DNA from: Carallia brachiata
Lineage: Eukaryota; Streptophyta; Magnoliopsida; Malpighiales; Rhizophoraceae
Length of the DNA: 64,000 nucleotides
NCBI GenBank assembly: GCA_021464245.1
Contig: JADCRB010000068.1
Location: 4,502,830-4,566,829, forward strand
Direction of reading: 5' to 3'
The notes under the pieces are model-generated. The model was not told the origin of the DNA. It did not search any database and saw only the letters and a list, made by a program, of their open reading frames with translations. The translations under genes were made by a program, and so were the position numbers. Each line of letters opens with the position of its first letter. Position 1 is the stretch's first letter. Shown piece after piece: positions 24,101-35,320 of the stretch.

Positions 24101-27100
24101 GCTGGCACAAGCGGATGCTTATTTTAACTTGTACAAATATGTTGCTTTTCTAAATATTCAATTTTTATACAGAAAAATAGACCACTTCTTGTTGTGGCTG
24201 AAGATGTGGAGAGTGATGCTTTGGCTATGCTTATTCTCAACAAACATCATGCTGGACTTAAGGTGATTGACTAGCTTTGTCTAAAGTTTTCATAAGCATA
24301 CTGCATCTCTTGGTGATGGGATATATAGATTATAATGACAATGAGATTCAACGAGGAACATGGAAATGTAGTTGTAAGTACATATGCTTACCCACTTAAA
24401 ACTTAAACATGCATGTCTTGTATGTTTTTTTCTTTCTTTTTTTTTTTTTCCAACACTTGCTAATTCATCTGTCGCTCTTATTTCTGAATAGACAGTTAAA
24501 TGGTAAATTTAACATTGTTCTGCAAATCATGGAAGGACAGGTTATTATGTCTGTATTAGATTTTAGAAATGTTTGTTCTACCCTTTTACGTTTTTAATAT
24601 ATTTTATACTTGATCATAAATTTGTTGGCTAAGTTACTAATTAAGTCGGGATTTCCAAATCTTGTGTGCATGATACTGCTGCATTTTTGGTAAGACCCTA
24701 TATTTATCTTGTACCAGTGTTAGCCTACTCTATTTCATACGTCATATATACTGAATAGACAGTTAAATGGTAAATTTAACATTGTTCTGCAAATCATGGA
24801 AGGACAGGTTATTATGTCTGTATTAGATTTTAGAAATGTTTGTTCTACCCTTTTACGTTTTTAATATATTTTATACTTGATCATAAATTTGTTGGCTAAG
24901 TTACTAATTAAGTCGGGATTTCCAAATCTTGCGTGCATGATACTGCTGCATTTTTGGTAAGACCCTATATATTTATCTTGTACCAGGTTAGCCTACTCTA
25001 TTTCATACGTCATATATACTGAATTTAGGTCTGTGCCATTAAAGCTCCTGGTTTTGGAGAAAGCCGACGAGCAAATTTGGATGATCTTGCCATCTTAACT
25101 GGAGGAGAGGTAATATGATTTCCCATGTTGTAATGACTTATCACACACAATTACTGTATTAGGGCTAACTTTTTGTTTTACAGGTTATTAGTGAAGATCG
25201 TGGTTTGACTCTTGACAAAGTCCAAGTTGAAACTCTTGGTACTGCTAAGAAGGTTTGTCTATTACTTTTAGACTATACGGTGTTCGCAACAACATTTTTT
25301 GAGACACATCTGTATGAAACTGTGGCAGGTCACTATTTCTCTTGATGACACAATAATTCTTCACGGTGGAGGGGACAAGAAGCTGATTGAAGAAAGATGT
25401 GAGCAGGTGTGCCGGTGTTTCATAGGCGTTTTCCTACCCTCTTTCTCTCTCTCTCTCACACGCACACGCATTTAACATACAGCACATTATAGATAATAGT
25501 TTTTCCATATTTTTGGGATTGTCTCTTTCTCTTGAGTTTGCAATGTGAAATTAAATGTGCACTACAGGTGTATATGCATCCAGAACTTCCTGCTTCCTTT
25601 TGTGCTGCTAGTTGATTGCTTGATTCATGTTTAGACTATTAATGTATTGCTGTTGCTTTATTAAGTGCTGAATGTAGCTGTTGAATGCAAACCTTGTAGT
25701 CTTTAGCTAAGCATGAGATTGTATGTATTTTTTAAAGAAAAAGTCAATATCTGCTAATTCTGTTATCATCAAAAAACAGAAAATCATGTAAATTTGATAC
25801 CCGTCTGAGAGGAAGCTGTAGCTCAACCATCTTCTGTTGAACTGGTGCATATCTTAAGTGGCCCTTAAAGTATTAGTTAAGAGATAATCTCTGGAGGCTT
25901 TGTACTATCTCCTTATGACATAAGAATCCTATTTTTGATCAAAGAATTAACTTGCCTAAGACGGGTGGATGTAGCACCTTATTATGATAAGAGCTTTCTT
26001 GGTTGGAAACAATTTTGTTTTGATGCCTATGATGCTATGGAAGAGATGCGTCCTTTAGGAAAGCTACTGATATGTATAAAGTTTTACAGTTGAGGAGTGC
26101 CATCGAAAAGAGTACAGCTATCTTCGACAAGGAGAAATCACAGGAACGTTTGTCAAAGCTTTCTGGTGGTGTTGCTGTTTTCAAGGTTCATTTTCATCTT
26201 CCTGAATTCCTGCAATGACCTGAGAGAAACTTCAGTGCCCCTGTAAGTTTCATTTTCATACAGGTTGGGGGAGCTAGTGAGGCAGAAGTTGGAGAAAGGA
26301 AAGACAGGGTAACAGATGCTTTGAATGCCACTAGAGCTGCTGTGGAAGAGGGTATTGTGCCAGGTAATGTCATGATTTATGTTAATAATTCTGTTTCTCT
26401 GCAATATACTAACTTTATTGCACATTAGGTGGTGGTGTTGCTCTCTTGTATGCCACAAAAGCACTGAATAACCTTGAAGCTCAAAATGAAGACCAAAAAA
26501 GGGGCATCCAAATAATCCAGAATGCCCTGAAGGTTTGGGATCTGTCAGCCTTCAAATTGTTTAGGGGCCTGCTTATCATCAATAATTACCTGACAATTAG
26601 CACTGAATTGCTGTAGGCACCAACATATACAATAGTTTCAAATGCTGGATTTGATGCTGCTGTGGTTCTTGGTAAATTGTTGGACCAAGAAGATTCTAAA
26701 TTGGGTTATGATGCAGCTAAAGGTTTGTTCTTTTGACTTTTATGTATTACAATGAAAGCTGCTGACCATACTGCTTCTTCTCAATGGGTGCTGCGTGGTT
26801 TATTTTTTTATATATCCAAGTAACCTTTCTTTCTTATTTTAAACCCACTCCAGTGCAAGCAATCCACTCCCAATAACCCACCAATCTTGTCTTACATATA
26901 TTCTTGATGGATTGTTAAGTCCGAAATCTTCAATGTTAAGCTTAATTGAATTCAAGATATCTCTCCAGCACGACATCCACCGGCACAGAGCTTGAAAATT
27001 TGAATAGCTTTATCCATTGGCAGGAGAATATGCTTGTAGTTAGTGTTTTGATCATCCATCTGTCATGATAACGAGGCTGTTTGTGCTTGAACAGGTGCAT

Positions 27101-27373
27101 ACGTCGACATGGTGAAAGCTGGAATCATAGATCCTCTCAAAGTCATAAGGACAGCATTAGTAGATGCAGCCAGGTAAATATAACTGTCATTTGACATAGC
27201 ATAAGTTTTCGGTTACCAACCATAGCTGCTATTCAGATCAAACCATGTTCATCTGGTTTTCCCGGATCAGTGTCTCGTTGCTGCTGACGACAACCGAGGC
27301 GGCTGTAGTGGAGAATCCAAACGAGAAAAGACCTCCCAGCCGTATGCCAAATATGGAGGACATGGACTATTAG
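21043..27373 (+). CDS. Mitochondrial chaperonin CPN60 (HSP60)
   Basis: Group I chaperonin subunit that forms the ring complex folding imported proteins in the mitochondrial matrix. Seventeen exons: 21043-21080, 21593-21716, 21917-22076, 22812-22987, 23344-23439, 23530-23634, 23983-24069, 24173-24262, 25029-25109, 25184-25252, 25329-25406, 26090-26185, 26264-26363, 26429-26532, 26617-26722, 27095-27173, 27271-27373. They join in phase to 563 aa with no frameshift. The Arg-rich N-terminus ([16 protein letters not shown]) fits a mitochondrial presequence. Visible motifs are VTMGPKGRNV, the nucleotide site GDGTTC (about 106-111) and the chaperonin signature [12 protein letters not shown] (425-436). 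The C-terminus ends PNMEDMDY without the GGM repeats of many HSP60s. It is most like the more diverged HSP60-3A-type plant paralogue (inference). The introns hold an Au-SINE-like copy and a tandem duplication. Confidence 0.96.
22130..22277 (+). mobile_element. Au-SINE-like element in CPN60 intron 3
   Basis: The block contains the hallmark order of the plant Au SINE: GGTCATATGTTTGAGTCGCAG (a decayed B box region; GTTTGAGTC core), then GGGTAAGGCTGTGTACA, then a 3' part ending CACCCTTTTT after degenerate CACTGGAA. It is diverged from the consensus as I know it, so the insertion is old. It sits in sense orientation in the intron between exons 3 and 4. The exact 5' end and target-site duplication are unclear. 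Confidence 0.6.
24484..25018 (+). repeat. 267-bp tandem duplication in a CPN60 intron
   Basis: Units 24484-24750 and 24751-25018 both start CTGAATAGACAGTTAAATGG and are almost identical; I noticed only a T/C change (cttgTgtg versus cttgCgtg) and two small indels. The duplication fills most of the intron before the exon at 25029. Very high identity implies a recent event. Confidence 0.9.
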
Positions 27374-28214
27374 ATTTATCCGACTTCGGTAGCTCGCCTT
27401 GGCAGAGAGCCAGAGCTTGTTGTGTATTAGTAGTATTAAACCATTGTTTGCAAACTGCATGTAGCAATTGGAAACTATGCATTGAATTTGGTAGGTTAGT
27501 TATACTAGAAAGCCTTTTTGGGGTGGGATTTTTATTTCATTTCATTCTTTTATGAGAATCTCTCAAAGATTTTGAACTGAATATAATCGAGTGACATTTG
27601 AGGGTGACACTGCTAAAAATTGTAATCATGCTTACCTTGAAGATCTTTAATGTGACAATGTGATTATTCAATGCCTCTATCATTTTTCATCTATGAGTTC
27701 TCTTCATAAATTATGATTTGGAGAGGAGAAATTGCAATGGCTATTAATTTTAGCATAATAAAAATTGATGCATTTGAAAACCAATGGACTGTTAGACACA
27801 TCATATAACCCTTTTTTTTTTTTTTTAATACGGACATCAAATAACTTTTTTTCCATCAAAAGGTAAAAAAAAAAAAGTTTCTTCATGATTTTCTGAAGTA
27901 AAGGAAAAATACGAAGAAAAAAAAATCATCCTTTTTTTTCACTAAATGATATGGTCCAATGGTAACTTGTTTTTTACAATATTCGTTGGTAAATCTTCCA
28001 TTTACATGTATGGTTAAAAATTGCATAGATATCTGGCTATCCGAAGCTTAAAACAATCTGAAATCCAAATGATTCAAACTCAAAATCACCTGAAATTTGA
28101 TTGACTCGTGCCTGACCAATTCCAAAGCTGATCAGCCAAAAAAGAACAATTCGAAAGGTATGATGTACAATATAGTCGGGTCCTATTTAAAAATCATTCA
28201 ACACGACAAAACAA
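27374..28214. other. CPN60 3' flank and intergenic
   Basis: The first few hundred bases are the likely 3'UTR. A T-run insert lies between ACATCATATAAC and ACATCAAATAAC at 27798-27845. Nothing else is recognised. Confidence 0.5.
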
Positions 28215-28220
28215 ATCGAC

Positions 28221-28789
28221 TTAAGTGTCAAAATGAATCGTTGGGTTTGGTTTGAATTAGGCCATTGCAAGTCAGATAGTTTTTGGGTCAAGTTGTTTTT
28301 AATTTATTTTAGATTGAATTATTTTGATTTGGGTCAACTTACGAGGTTGATTATATTACTATTTTTTATGGTATGACATTTTTTATAAAAATTTAGAAAA
28401 TTTAAATATTACAAAATTTTAAAAAAAAATGTTAAAAATAAAAAATATAAAATAAAAATATTGTTTAGAAAGTTTTTGTTAAAGAAAATCTAAAAACTCA
28501 AAATATAATCTGAAAATTCATAACAATTTCAAATGTTTTGAAAAAAATTATGATTAAGATTTAAAAATAAAATAAAAGAATTTATGTTTTATTGCGACAT
28601 AAAATATATAATTCAAATGTTATAATATTTTATTTTATTTTATTTGTTTCCTAAAAAAAATAATTTGATCCTAAACATTCAGAGTTCGTCATTTTAGAGT
28701 CTAAGTCTTTTTTAGATTGAAGTTCGGATCGAATTCTTTCAATTAGATTAAAATCAGCCCATCAAAATGAATCAAATTTGACACCTCTA
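28221..28789. mobile_element. Second hAT-like element related to 19439-19998
   Basis: The right end reads on the - strand TAGAGGTGTCAAATTTGATT, nearly the same as the left end of the element at 19439. The left end TTAAGTGTCAAAATGAATCG is a degenerate version. Flanking ACTTAA occurs on both sides (28219-28224 region and 28791-28796), suggesting a partial target-site duplication. The interior is AT-rich and non-coding. Confidence 0.45.
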
Positions 28790-28927
28790 AACTTAATGTA
28801 TTAAAGTCCCTGAATTCCATATTTCCATTTAACTGGGAAATCCGACCGGGTTGTGATTTGTGAAGAAAATTGACCCGAATTTGACCCGAATTGTGGTGCC
28901 GAAGGGCAGAAGAGTCTTTTCAAAGGA

Positions 28928-28986
28928 AAACCCTAACAAGATTTCAATATAAATAGCTTACACAAGTTAAAGATCGGTTAGGGTTT
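28928..28986 (+). promoter_or_regulatory. P3 promoter: telo-box, TATA box, second telo-box
   Basis: AAACCCTAA at 28928-28936 is a telo-box, TATAAATAG at 28948-28956 is a good TATA box, and TTAGGGTTT at 28978-28986 is a telo-box in reverse orientation near the expected transcription start. Telo-boxes are characteristic of plant ribosomal-protein promoters. The start codon lies 50 bp further on at 29036. Confidence 0.75.
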
Positions 28987-29035
28987 TTCCGTGTTTTGAT
29001 TTTGCGAGGACTCGAGAAAGAAATCTAGAAGGAAG

Positions 29036-29528
29036 ATGGGAGTATACACGTTCGTGTGCAGGAGCTCCGGCGGCGAATGGACCGGCAAGCAGATCTCCGG
29101 CGGCGACCTTGAGGCCTCCGGTTCCTCCACCTTCGAACTTCAGAGGAAGCTCGTCCAGGCCGCCACCGCCGCCGATTCCTGCGGCGGCGTCCAGTCTTCA
29201 TTCTCTTTCGTTACCCCATCCTCTGCCGTCTTCCAGGTCTGTAGTTTCCTTTCCCTTTTTTAGGTTTTAAATTTCTTACATGTTATTTCATTTTCATCGT
29301 AATATTTAGGATTTTTGAATCGTTGTTTTTTTTTTTTTTGATTTGATGGTGCAGGTTGTGATCGGTGGTGGTGGTGGCGGAGGAGCATTCTTTGCTGGCG
29401 GCGGTGGTGCTGCAGCTGCTCTGGCTGGTGGCGGGGCTGCACCTGCGGCGGAAGCACCGGCTGCTGAGGAAAAGAAGGAAGAGAAGGAAGAGAGTGATGA
29501 TGACATGGGCTTCTCTCTCTTTGATTAG
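29036..29528 (+). CDS. 60S acidic ribosomal protein P3
   Basis: Plant-specific P-stalk protein; P proteins form the lateral stalk of the large ribosomal subunit and recruit elongation factors. Exon 1 is 29036-29236 (67 codons) and exon 2 is 29355-29528, joining in phase to 124 aa. The N-terminus [15 protein letters not shown] is typical of P3. After the intron comes a flexible Gly/Ala-rich hinge and the charged tail ending [13 protein letters not shown], the conserved stalk C-terminus that contacts translation factors. Length is close to the usual ~120 aa. The upstream telo-boxes and TATA box support co-regulation with other ribosomal protein genes. No defect is seen. Confidence 0.96.
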
Positions 29529-31045
29529 GGTGTATGTCAAAGTTACAATCTTTTGAGTGCTTTTTTTTGTTGGATTTAGTTTTGCAATTTCAGTGAACTG
29601 ATAGTGAATTCTAGTGAATTGGAGTTGAATCAGATAATGGGATTTTGGAGTTGAGACTTGCAATGATCATGAATTCTATATATTAATAGATCTGCCCATG
29701 TTACATGTTGCTATGGTTTCGCGGATATCTTGTTTTAATTGCTATGCCTCTTGGCGCTTGTCATGTGAGCGGTTTGTCCCAGTCTGGGTTTTTACTTTCA
29801 GTAGCATGTTTTTTGAGTGGAGACTTGCAATGATCAGAAATCTATATGTTAAGAGTTCTGCACATGTTACTTGCGTTGCATTGGTTTGGTTAAGGTGTTG
29901 ATTCAATTGTTATGTTCGGCCTCGGTTCCAATTTGCATGTCCTTTTCAGCATGTTTCATGACTGGGGAAAATTGGTTGTCTTAGACTTAGTTACCTAGGC
30001 TTGGCATGGTCAACCAGAAATAAATTTGAGATTCAGGCTGTGTTGATTTGAGCGGATTTAGCCCTATAGGACAGCTTGGTGATGGTGAAGTGGATTCTGC
30101 ATGGCACTTCTCCTTGATGCACATGGCAGTTTTCTTTTCACATTTGCAACTTTACAAGTAAGGTGGATGTATTCACAACACCATAAGTTAATTAGAATAA
30201 TCACATTACTTGAGACTTTGCTCCTTGGGGATTCTGTGATCATATAGGCACAGATTATACCTTTGGTCTTTGACTCTCTAATGAGTGAGTTCAAAGTTCA
30301 ATGCCATCCATAAAAAACAGAAGATTTTCTTGTTCTCACAAAGTAGTTTATTTTCATGCTTGTCGTTCTGCGCTGAGTTTACTTTTCAGTAAAAGTTGGT
30401 ATTGGTGCTCTGACAGAATACAATGAGTGATATTTTGGCGAGCAAAGCTAAAGAGAGTTTTCGTATTTATATCCATGCTCCCGTAATCACTTTCTTCTTT
30501 TCTAATGAAGGGGGTAAAGAAAAATGGTTTCAAGTGGACATTTTTTTGCTTAAAACAGTTTTGGTTTCAGTTATTTTTTCTGGTACGAGGCTATGATATT
30601 GGTAATTGAAGCTGCTCCCACTCCTCCGAATGGTCCGCACGCAATACTACTCGGCAAAAGACCGATCGGTCACAGTTAGCCAAAAATTTTGTAGACGTAG
30701 ACATGAAGGGATCTTATGAAAGCATCCCCTTTTTGTGCTTTTCCATCGCACCATAAACTCTATGTTCTTTGTGGCTCATGAATCAGCTGTTGTATTCAAT
30801 GTTTAAAGCTTATTCTTGTTTTTCAAACATATACGTACGCATCAGAAATTTCGCCAAACCTATAAACGTACATTATGGATCCATGGTTGGTTCACTCAAT
30901 TATGGATGTTTTAGTTCCAATGGACAAATGATCTTGATGTTTACTTTTTGAAAGCCCACCTTCATAACCAATTCAGGCTTTCTCAGCGATTGATCATGGA
31001 AGTCAGAGAACAGATCAGATGCAGTTCACAGTGTTTTGCATCGGG
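29529..31045. other. P3 3' flank with a diverged direct duplication
   Basis: The region between P3 and the LOB-domain gene. It contains two related ~93-bp blocks at 29653-29745 and 29820-29912, both starting GAGACTTGCAATGATCA. Short open frames here have no recognisable features. Confidence 0.6.
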
Positions 31046-31105
31046 AAAGGGATTCCTCCCCCACACCCCCCCCCCCCGGGGGCGGCGCCGGGCGGGGGGA
31101 GTCCC
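31046..31105. other. Abrupt GC-only patch
   Basis: About 60 bp of almost pure G and C, with a run of 12 C followed directly by GGGGGCGGCGCCGGGCGGGG. GGGATTCCTCCCCC on the left is roughly complementary to GGGGGGAGTCCC on the right. Nothing else in this AT-rich window looks like this. It may be a hairpin-forming element or a sequencing or assembly artefact. Confidence 0.5.
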
Positions 31106-31348
31106 AAAACGGTCAATTCTGAATCTTACAAAGCTCTAACGATTTAGTAAGGCTGTTTTGATTGATACATGTGCAACAAAGAACCTTTGTATATAAATAA
31201 GTCACACTCCTCAATCGTAGCAGCAGAAAAATCTTCATATTTGTAAGTTGTAACCCGTAACTACATAGAAATCAAAGCAGGCCAAATTGCCTTTGTTATT
31301 TCCATGCGTAAGGTTAACAAAGACTCGTGGTCACAAGAAAACTATGAA

Positions 31349-32170
31349 TCATGATGATATAACTAACTGTGTGGATGATACAAAACTTCTATCAATCAAC
31401 TCTTCAGGCTCAAACTTGACATCGTTTATGTCAATGAACGGCTTAGCGTTGTCGCATTCATTAGCATAATGAGGCTGCAGATTGACAGTCAATGGTGAAG
31501 ATGGGGACAAGCTGGATTCTTGCACTGTCCATGCACTCGCATCTTCTTGCAAATGACAATTATCATCATCATTATTGTTATTATTATGATTAGCCCGAAG
31601 AATGAATTCCTGATTATGATGATTCGATTGGTCATGATGATATTGCATGACAGGATCATACATTTCCAATGGTTCTGCTGCACTGACAATCTCGCTAACC
31701 AGAGCCGTTGAATCAGCACTGTCCTGCTGCTGCTGTTGCTGCTGCATCTGGAGATGATGATGATGATCGCTACCTTGGTGTACATGTTGTGCTTGCGCGC
31801 GACATATGGCTAATTGATGATGAACAAGATCAAGCTGGGCTTGGATGTACTCAATCTGGCTTTGAAGGTTGTGTATAATGCGGTAGCACCCACCAACAGG
31901 ATCATTGGCGCGGGCATCTGATTGGAAGATGATGGTGCGCATGGCTTCCGCCTTCTCAGGGGGTTTGAGATTCTTGATGATTTTGGTAATGTTGCTGACC
32001 CCAAACAATTTATGTGCGTTGAGGAATTGTCGTTGGCGATGGTGAGGGAAATAAGGGGCGAGAATGCAGTCAGGAGCGCACTTCCTGCGCTGATGTTTGC
32101 ATGCCGCACATGCTTGGTTGGTGCTGCTGCTGCCGCCGATGTTGCTGCCCCCAATCCTTGGAATGCTCAT
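31349..32170 (-). CDS. LOB-domain (LBD) transcription factor, class I
   Basis: Plant-specific DNA-binding regulator of lateral organ and reproductive development, acting in the nucleus. Single exon, 273 aa. The zinc-finger-like C block CX2CX6CX3C is intact at C21, C24, C31 and C35 (CAACKHQRRKCAPDC). The GAS block follows (about 46-95: FLNAHKLFGVSNITKI, then IIFQSDARANDPVGGC), then a leucine-zipper-like helix at about 103-125 (LQSQIEYIQAQLDLVHHQL). This complete set marks class I. The C-terminal half is low-complexity (HHHH, polyQ, polyN/D) and ends in an acidic region likely to act in activation. The spacing resembles the LBD22/LBD27 (SIDECAR POLLEN) subgroup; this is inference. The ATG at 32170 is the first before the C block. 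Confidence 0.94.
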   Translation of the reverse strand: MSIPRIGGSNIGGSSSTNQACAACKHQRRKCAPDCILAPYFPHHRQRQFLNAHKLFGVSNITKIIKNLKPPEKAEAMRTIIFQSDARANDPVGGCYRIIHNLQSQIEYIQAQLDLVHHQLAICRAQAQHVHQGSDHHHHLQMQQQQQQQDSADSTALVSEIVSAAEPLEMYDPVMQYHHDQSNHHNQEFILRANHNNNNNDDDNCHLQEDASAWTVQESSLSPSSPLTVNLQPHYANECDNAKPFIDINDVKFEPEELIDRSFVSSTQLVISS

Positions 32171-32855
32171 AATGTATTAATTGTTTGTTGATGTTGTTAA
32201 ATTGTTTTTCTTGACAAAAGGGCGAGAGACAACGGCTGCGTTGCCGAAGGAGATGGTGTTGTTTTCTCTATTGTGGGGAGGCCTTTTTTTTTTTGCTGGT
32301 TGTTGCTGGTCCTTTTTTGTTTGTCTGCCAAGAAAATCAAGGAAAATGGAGGATGGAGAGAAATGAGGGGGAGCAAACAGACATTTATGCCAGAAAGAGA
32401 GAGATTCTGTTATGAATTCTATATTTAGGTAGTGATACACTATGGTTAGGTTGTTGTGAGAGAATGCAATTGCAACCATTTAAAGGTGTTCAAAGTGGTC
32501 AAAAGAGGGGATGGGTTACTATTGACAGTGGATACTAAAAATAGAACAGCACAAATAAGCTTGACACATAATTAGGTGTATTTGTTTACACTAATTGAGC
32601 TGAAAAATTATATCTATATAATGAATTAGATGCATTTTAAATGCAGTCTCACATATTTACTAATATTATTGCTATCAGTTGCACATTTTTTATTTTTAGA
32701 CACATGATTCTAGTTAATGATATGAATTACAAATTTACGTACAAAAATTTAATAGTGAAACACGGTTCTGAACGCGAAATAAGTAACCGTGTCCATGCAA
32801 CCAAGAAATTCTAACTAGTTTGGAATAACAAAAGTTCTTGGAATGGACGTCGCTA
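32171..32855. other. LBD gene upstream region
   Basis: Likely promoter and 5'UTR of the LBD gene, read on the - strand. CTAAATATAGAATTC (- strand, about 32413-32427) is a possible TATA region. No other gene is seen. Confidence 0.4.
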
Positions 32856-33251
32856 GAATTAAGAATATAACTTTTAGGCTAAATTAGTTAGGATGACTTA
32901 AATTATATTAATAAGATAATGAACTTATTATTAATATAAAATGAATTTGATAAATTTAGACCAAACACTTTTCTATTTCTTAATGATTTACATCATAAAA
33001 TACAATTTGGTATCAGGGTAAGATAGTGTCTTTAGATAAAACTCGTATTTGAGACGATAACTTCCTATTAAGACTCCTACATCGATAGGAGAAGTAAAGA
33101 ATTAAGAAAATATAAGTTTGAAAATAAATTAATTAAGGTGACTTAAGTTATTTTGATAAAATAATAAACTTATTACTAATATAAAATAAATTTAATGAAT
33201 TTAAACCGAACACTCCTCTACCTATTAATGCCCCCACGCCACAAAATACAA
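32856..33251 (+). mobile_element. TRIM-like miniature LTR element
   Basis: Two diverged direct repeats, 32856-33005 and 33099-33251, both begin GAATTAAGAA and end AAAATACAA. TGGTATCAGGG at 33008-33018, immediately after the first repeat, resembles the initiator-Met tRNA primer-binding site (TGGTATCAGAGC) of LTR retrotransposons. A purine-rich AGGAGAAGTAAAG lies immediately before the second repeat, where a polypurine tract belongs. There is no room for gag or pol. The layout is that of a terminal-repeat retrotransposon in miniature. Exact LTR ends are uncertain because no clean TG..CA termini are visible. Confidence 0.6.
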
Positions 33252-35160
33252 CAATATTCCTTACCTCCGTGATAATGTTTTCTCATGTGTGATGTAAATC
33301 ATGTGAGAAAAATCTTTCTATTAGATTTAGTTAGAGAGAGAGAGAGAGAGAGAGTATAGATTACTTTCACCTTCTAAATTTTCTGTTCAAGACACAAAGT
33401 TTGCACATGGGCTCCTAGGACAATTACCGGCTGAAAATGTGAAAATGTTTTAACTACAAACAAACCTCAGAGACATATATAACGAGATAACATGTAATGG
33501 ATATAACATCACATAATTTAATTTATTGGATATATTCTCTCTCGCTCTCTTTTTTTTTTATTTTTTTATTTTTATATCTAAGTTATTAGAATATGGTTAT
33601 GTGGCTAAATTATTTCGTCACATTCCTGACCAATCATCACATATATTTCTCATTCTTGCCCACCAAATTATCTATAGTATCTATAATACGCTTAATTTGT
33701 TAATAATTATTTACTATAGCAAATTTTAATTTAGATTTTGTTGGTTACCATTCATTACTGTTATAGCATCTAAATTTAACCAAAAAAAGGAATTCCAATA
33801 CTAGAAGTCAAATTCTAATACCAACATTTAAATTCTAAAGGGCTTTTTTTTTATAAAAAAAAAAAGCCAAAGAGGAATGAGAAAAAAAAAAGATTATGGA
33901 GACTATTGATAATTTTACTAGCCATTGTTGTATAACTATTAGACAATGGATTGGGCTATCATTTAAATATGAAGTTTTTTTTTTAAATGAAAAGATAGGA
34001 GTAATTATCTTATAGTCTTGACATGAGGAATTGTGTTGAGCACACTATACAGTAGGTTGGACTGTTACACTAAATTTATGAAGAAGTAAATTCTACGATA
34101 TTAGGTACCAAATAATAGTTATTAACTTTTCTCAAAATTGTACAAAATTAATCAGACGTTTAGCCCATTTTATAGCTTGGAATGCTCGAACATCTGGTCG
34201 AATGATCGCCTCCACACTAGCTTTGCCATTGAACCCTGCTAGTCGGTGGTTTTAAATATGAAGTTTGACGGATACAAGCCACCTAAAAAAGAAAGAAAAA
34301 AAAAAAAACTATGAATTCACATTAAATGTAAACATGCTAGTATATATATATTTTTAGATTGTATTTTATAGATGCAAATCTTTCTTCTAGTGAAGTGATA
34401 ATATTCAAATCTTTATTGTATATCTGTTGTTCTCATCGAATGGTTGGTAATTTTTTTTTTCTTTTAACAAAACTACTTTATCTATAATTTCTTAGATATA
34501 AGAATTTATTTCTTCATCTATCTCATGTTTTCTCATTATTGGTCTAATAAGTTTAGTGATTCTGTATTTCTCTTGCCGCTGCTTTAAAACTTGCGTGTGG
34601 GCACTCTAGTAACAAGAAGATATTGAACGAGCACAAATATTCAATTACACAATTGTGATATTATCACATTATATTTTACTCTTTTTTTTATTAAAAAATA
34701 TCATAAATATACAATTATTAAATTTACATAAATTAAAATAATTCTTATTTACATATCTCATTTAACCGAATTCATATTTTATGAAAACTATTGAATTCGA
34801 GTAGACCTCTTTTAAACAATCACGTGATTATCGGACCAATAATATGCAGTTAACAATCAATCAGAAAAATTTTGAGGTTACAATGTTAAAAGACACTATC
34901 ATTAAACTCAAATCCGAGTTATAAATAAAAATAATAACTGAATTATCATCAATTTACCACATCAAGTGGTGCATTATATTTTTCTTGAGTTCACTTTTTT
35001 TTTTTTATCAAATTATTGTTTTTCAATACTAATTTTTCTGAAAAAAAAAAATCCATTGTCAAATAGTGGAAGTATCTATGGAAGCTTAGAGAGCAGAACA
35101 ACGTAAGCCATAGAATAAACAAACGTAAGACCTCAATTGTAGCTCCGGAAGACAAGGAAA
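33252..35160. other. Intergenic, no gene seen
   Basis: AT-rich, with a GA microsatellite at 33331-33353 and several A/T runs. No coding or structured feature can be supported. Confidence 0.5.
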
Positions 35161-35288
35161 AGTAAACAGTGTTTGCGTTTGCGTGTTCATTTCCCTTTGC
35201 AAAAGCTCTATTTCACCTCCATTATTTCCCTCATCCACTCTCCAAATAGTCTCTTCAGCAAAGGGCTTCATTGCTGCAACTTCAGGTC

Positions 35289-35320
<32 letters not shown>

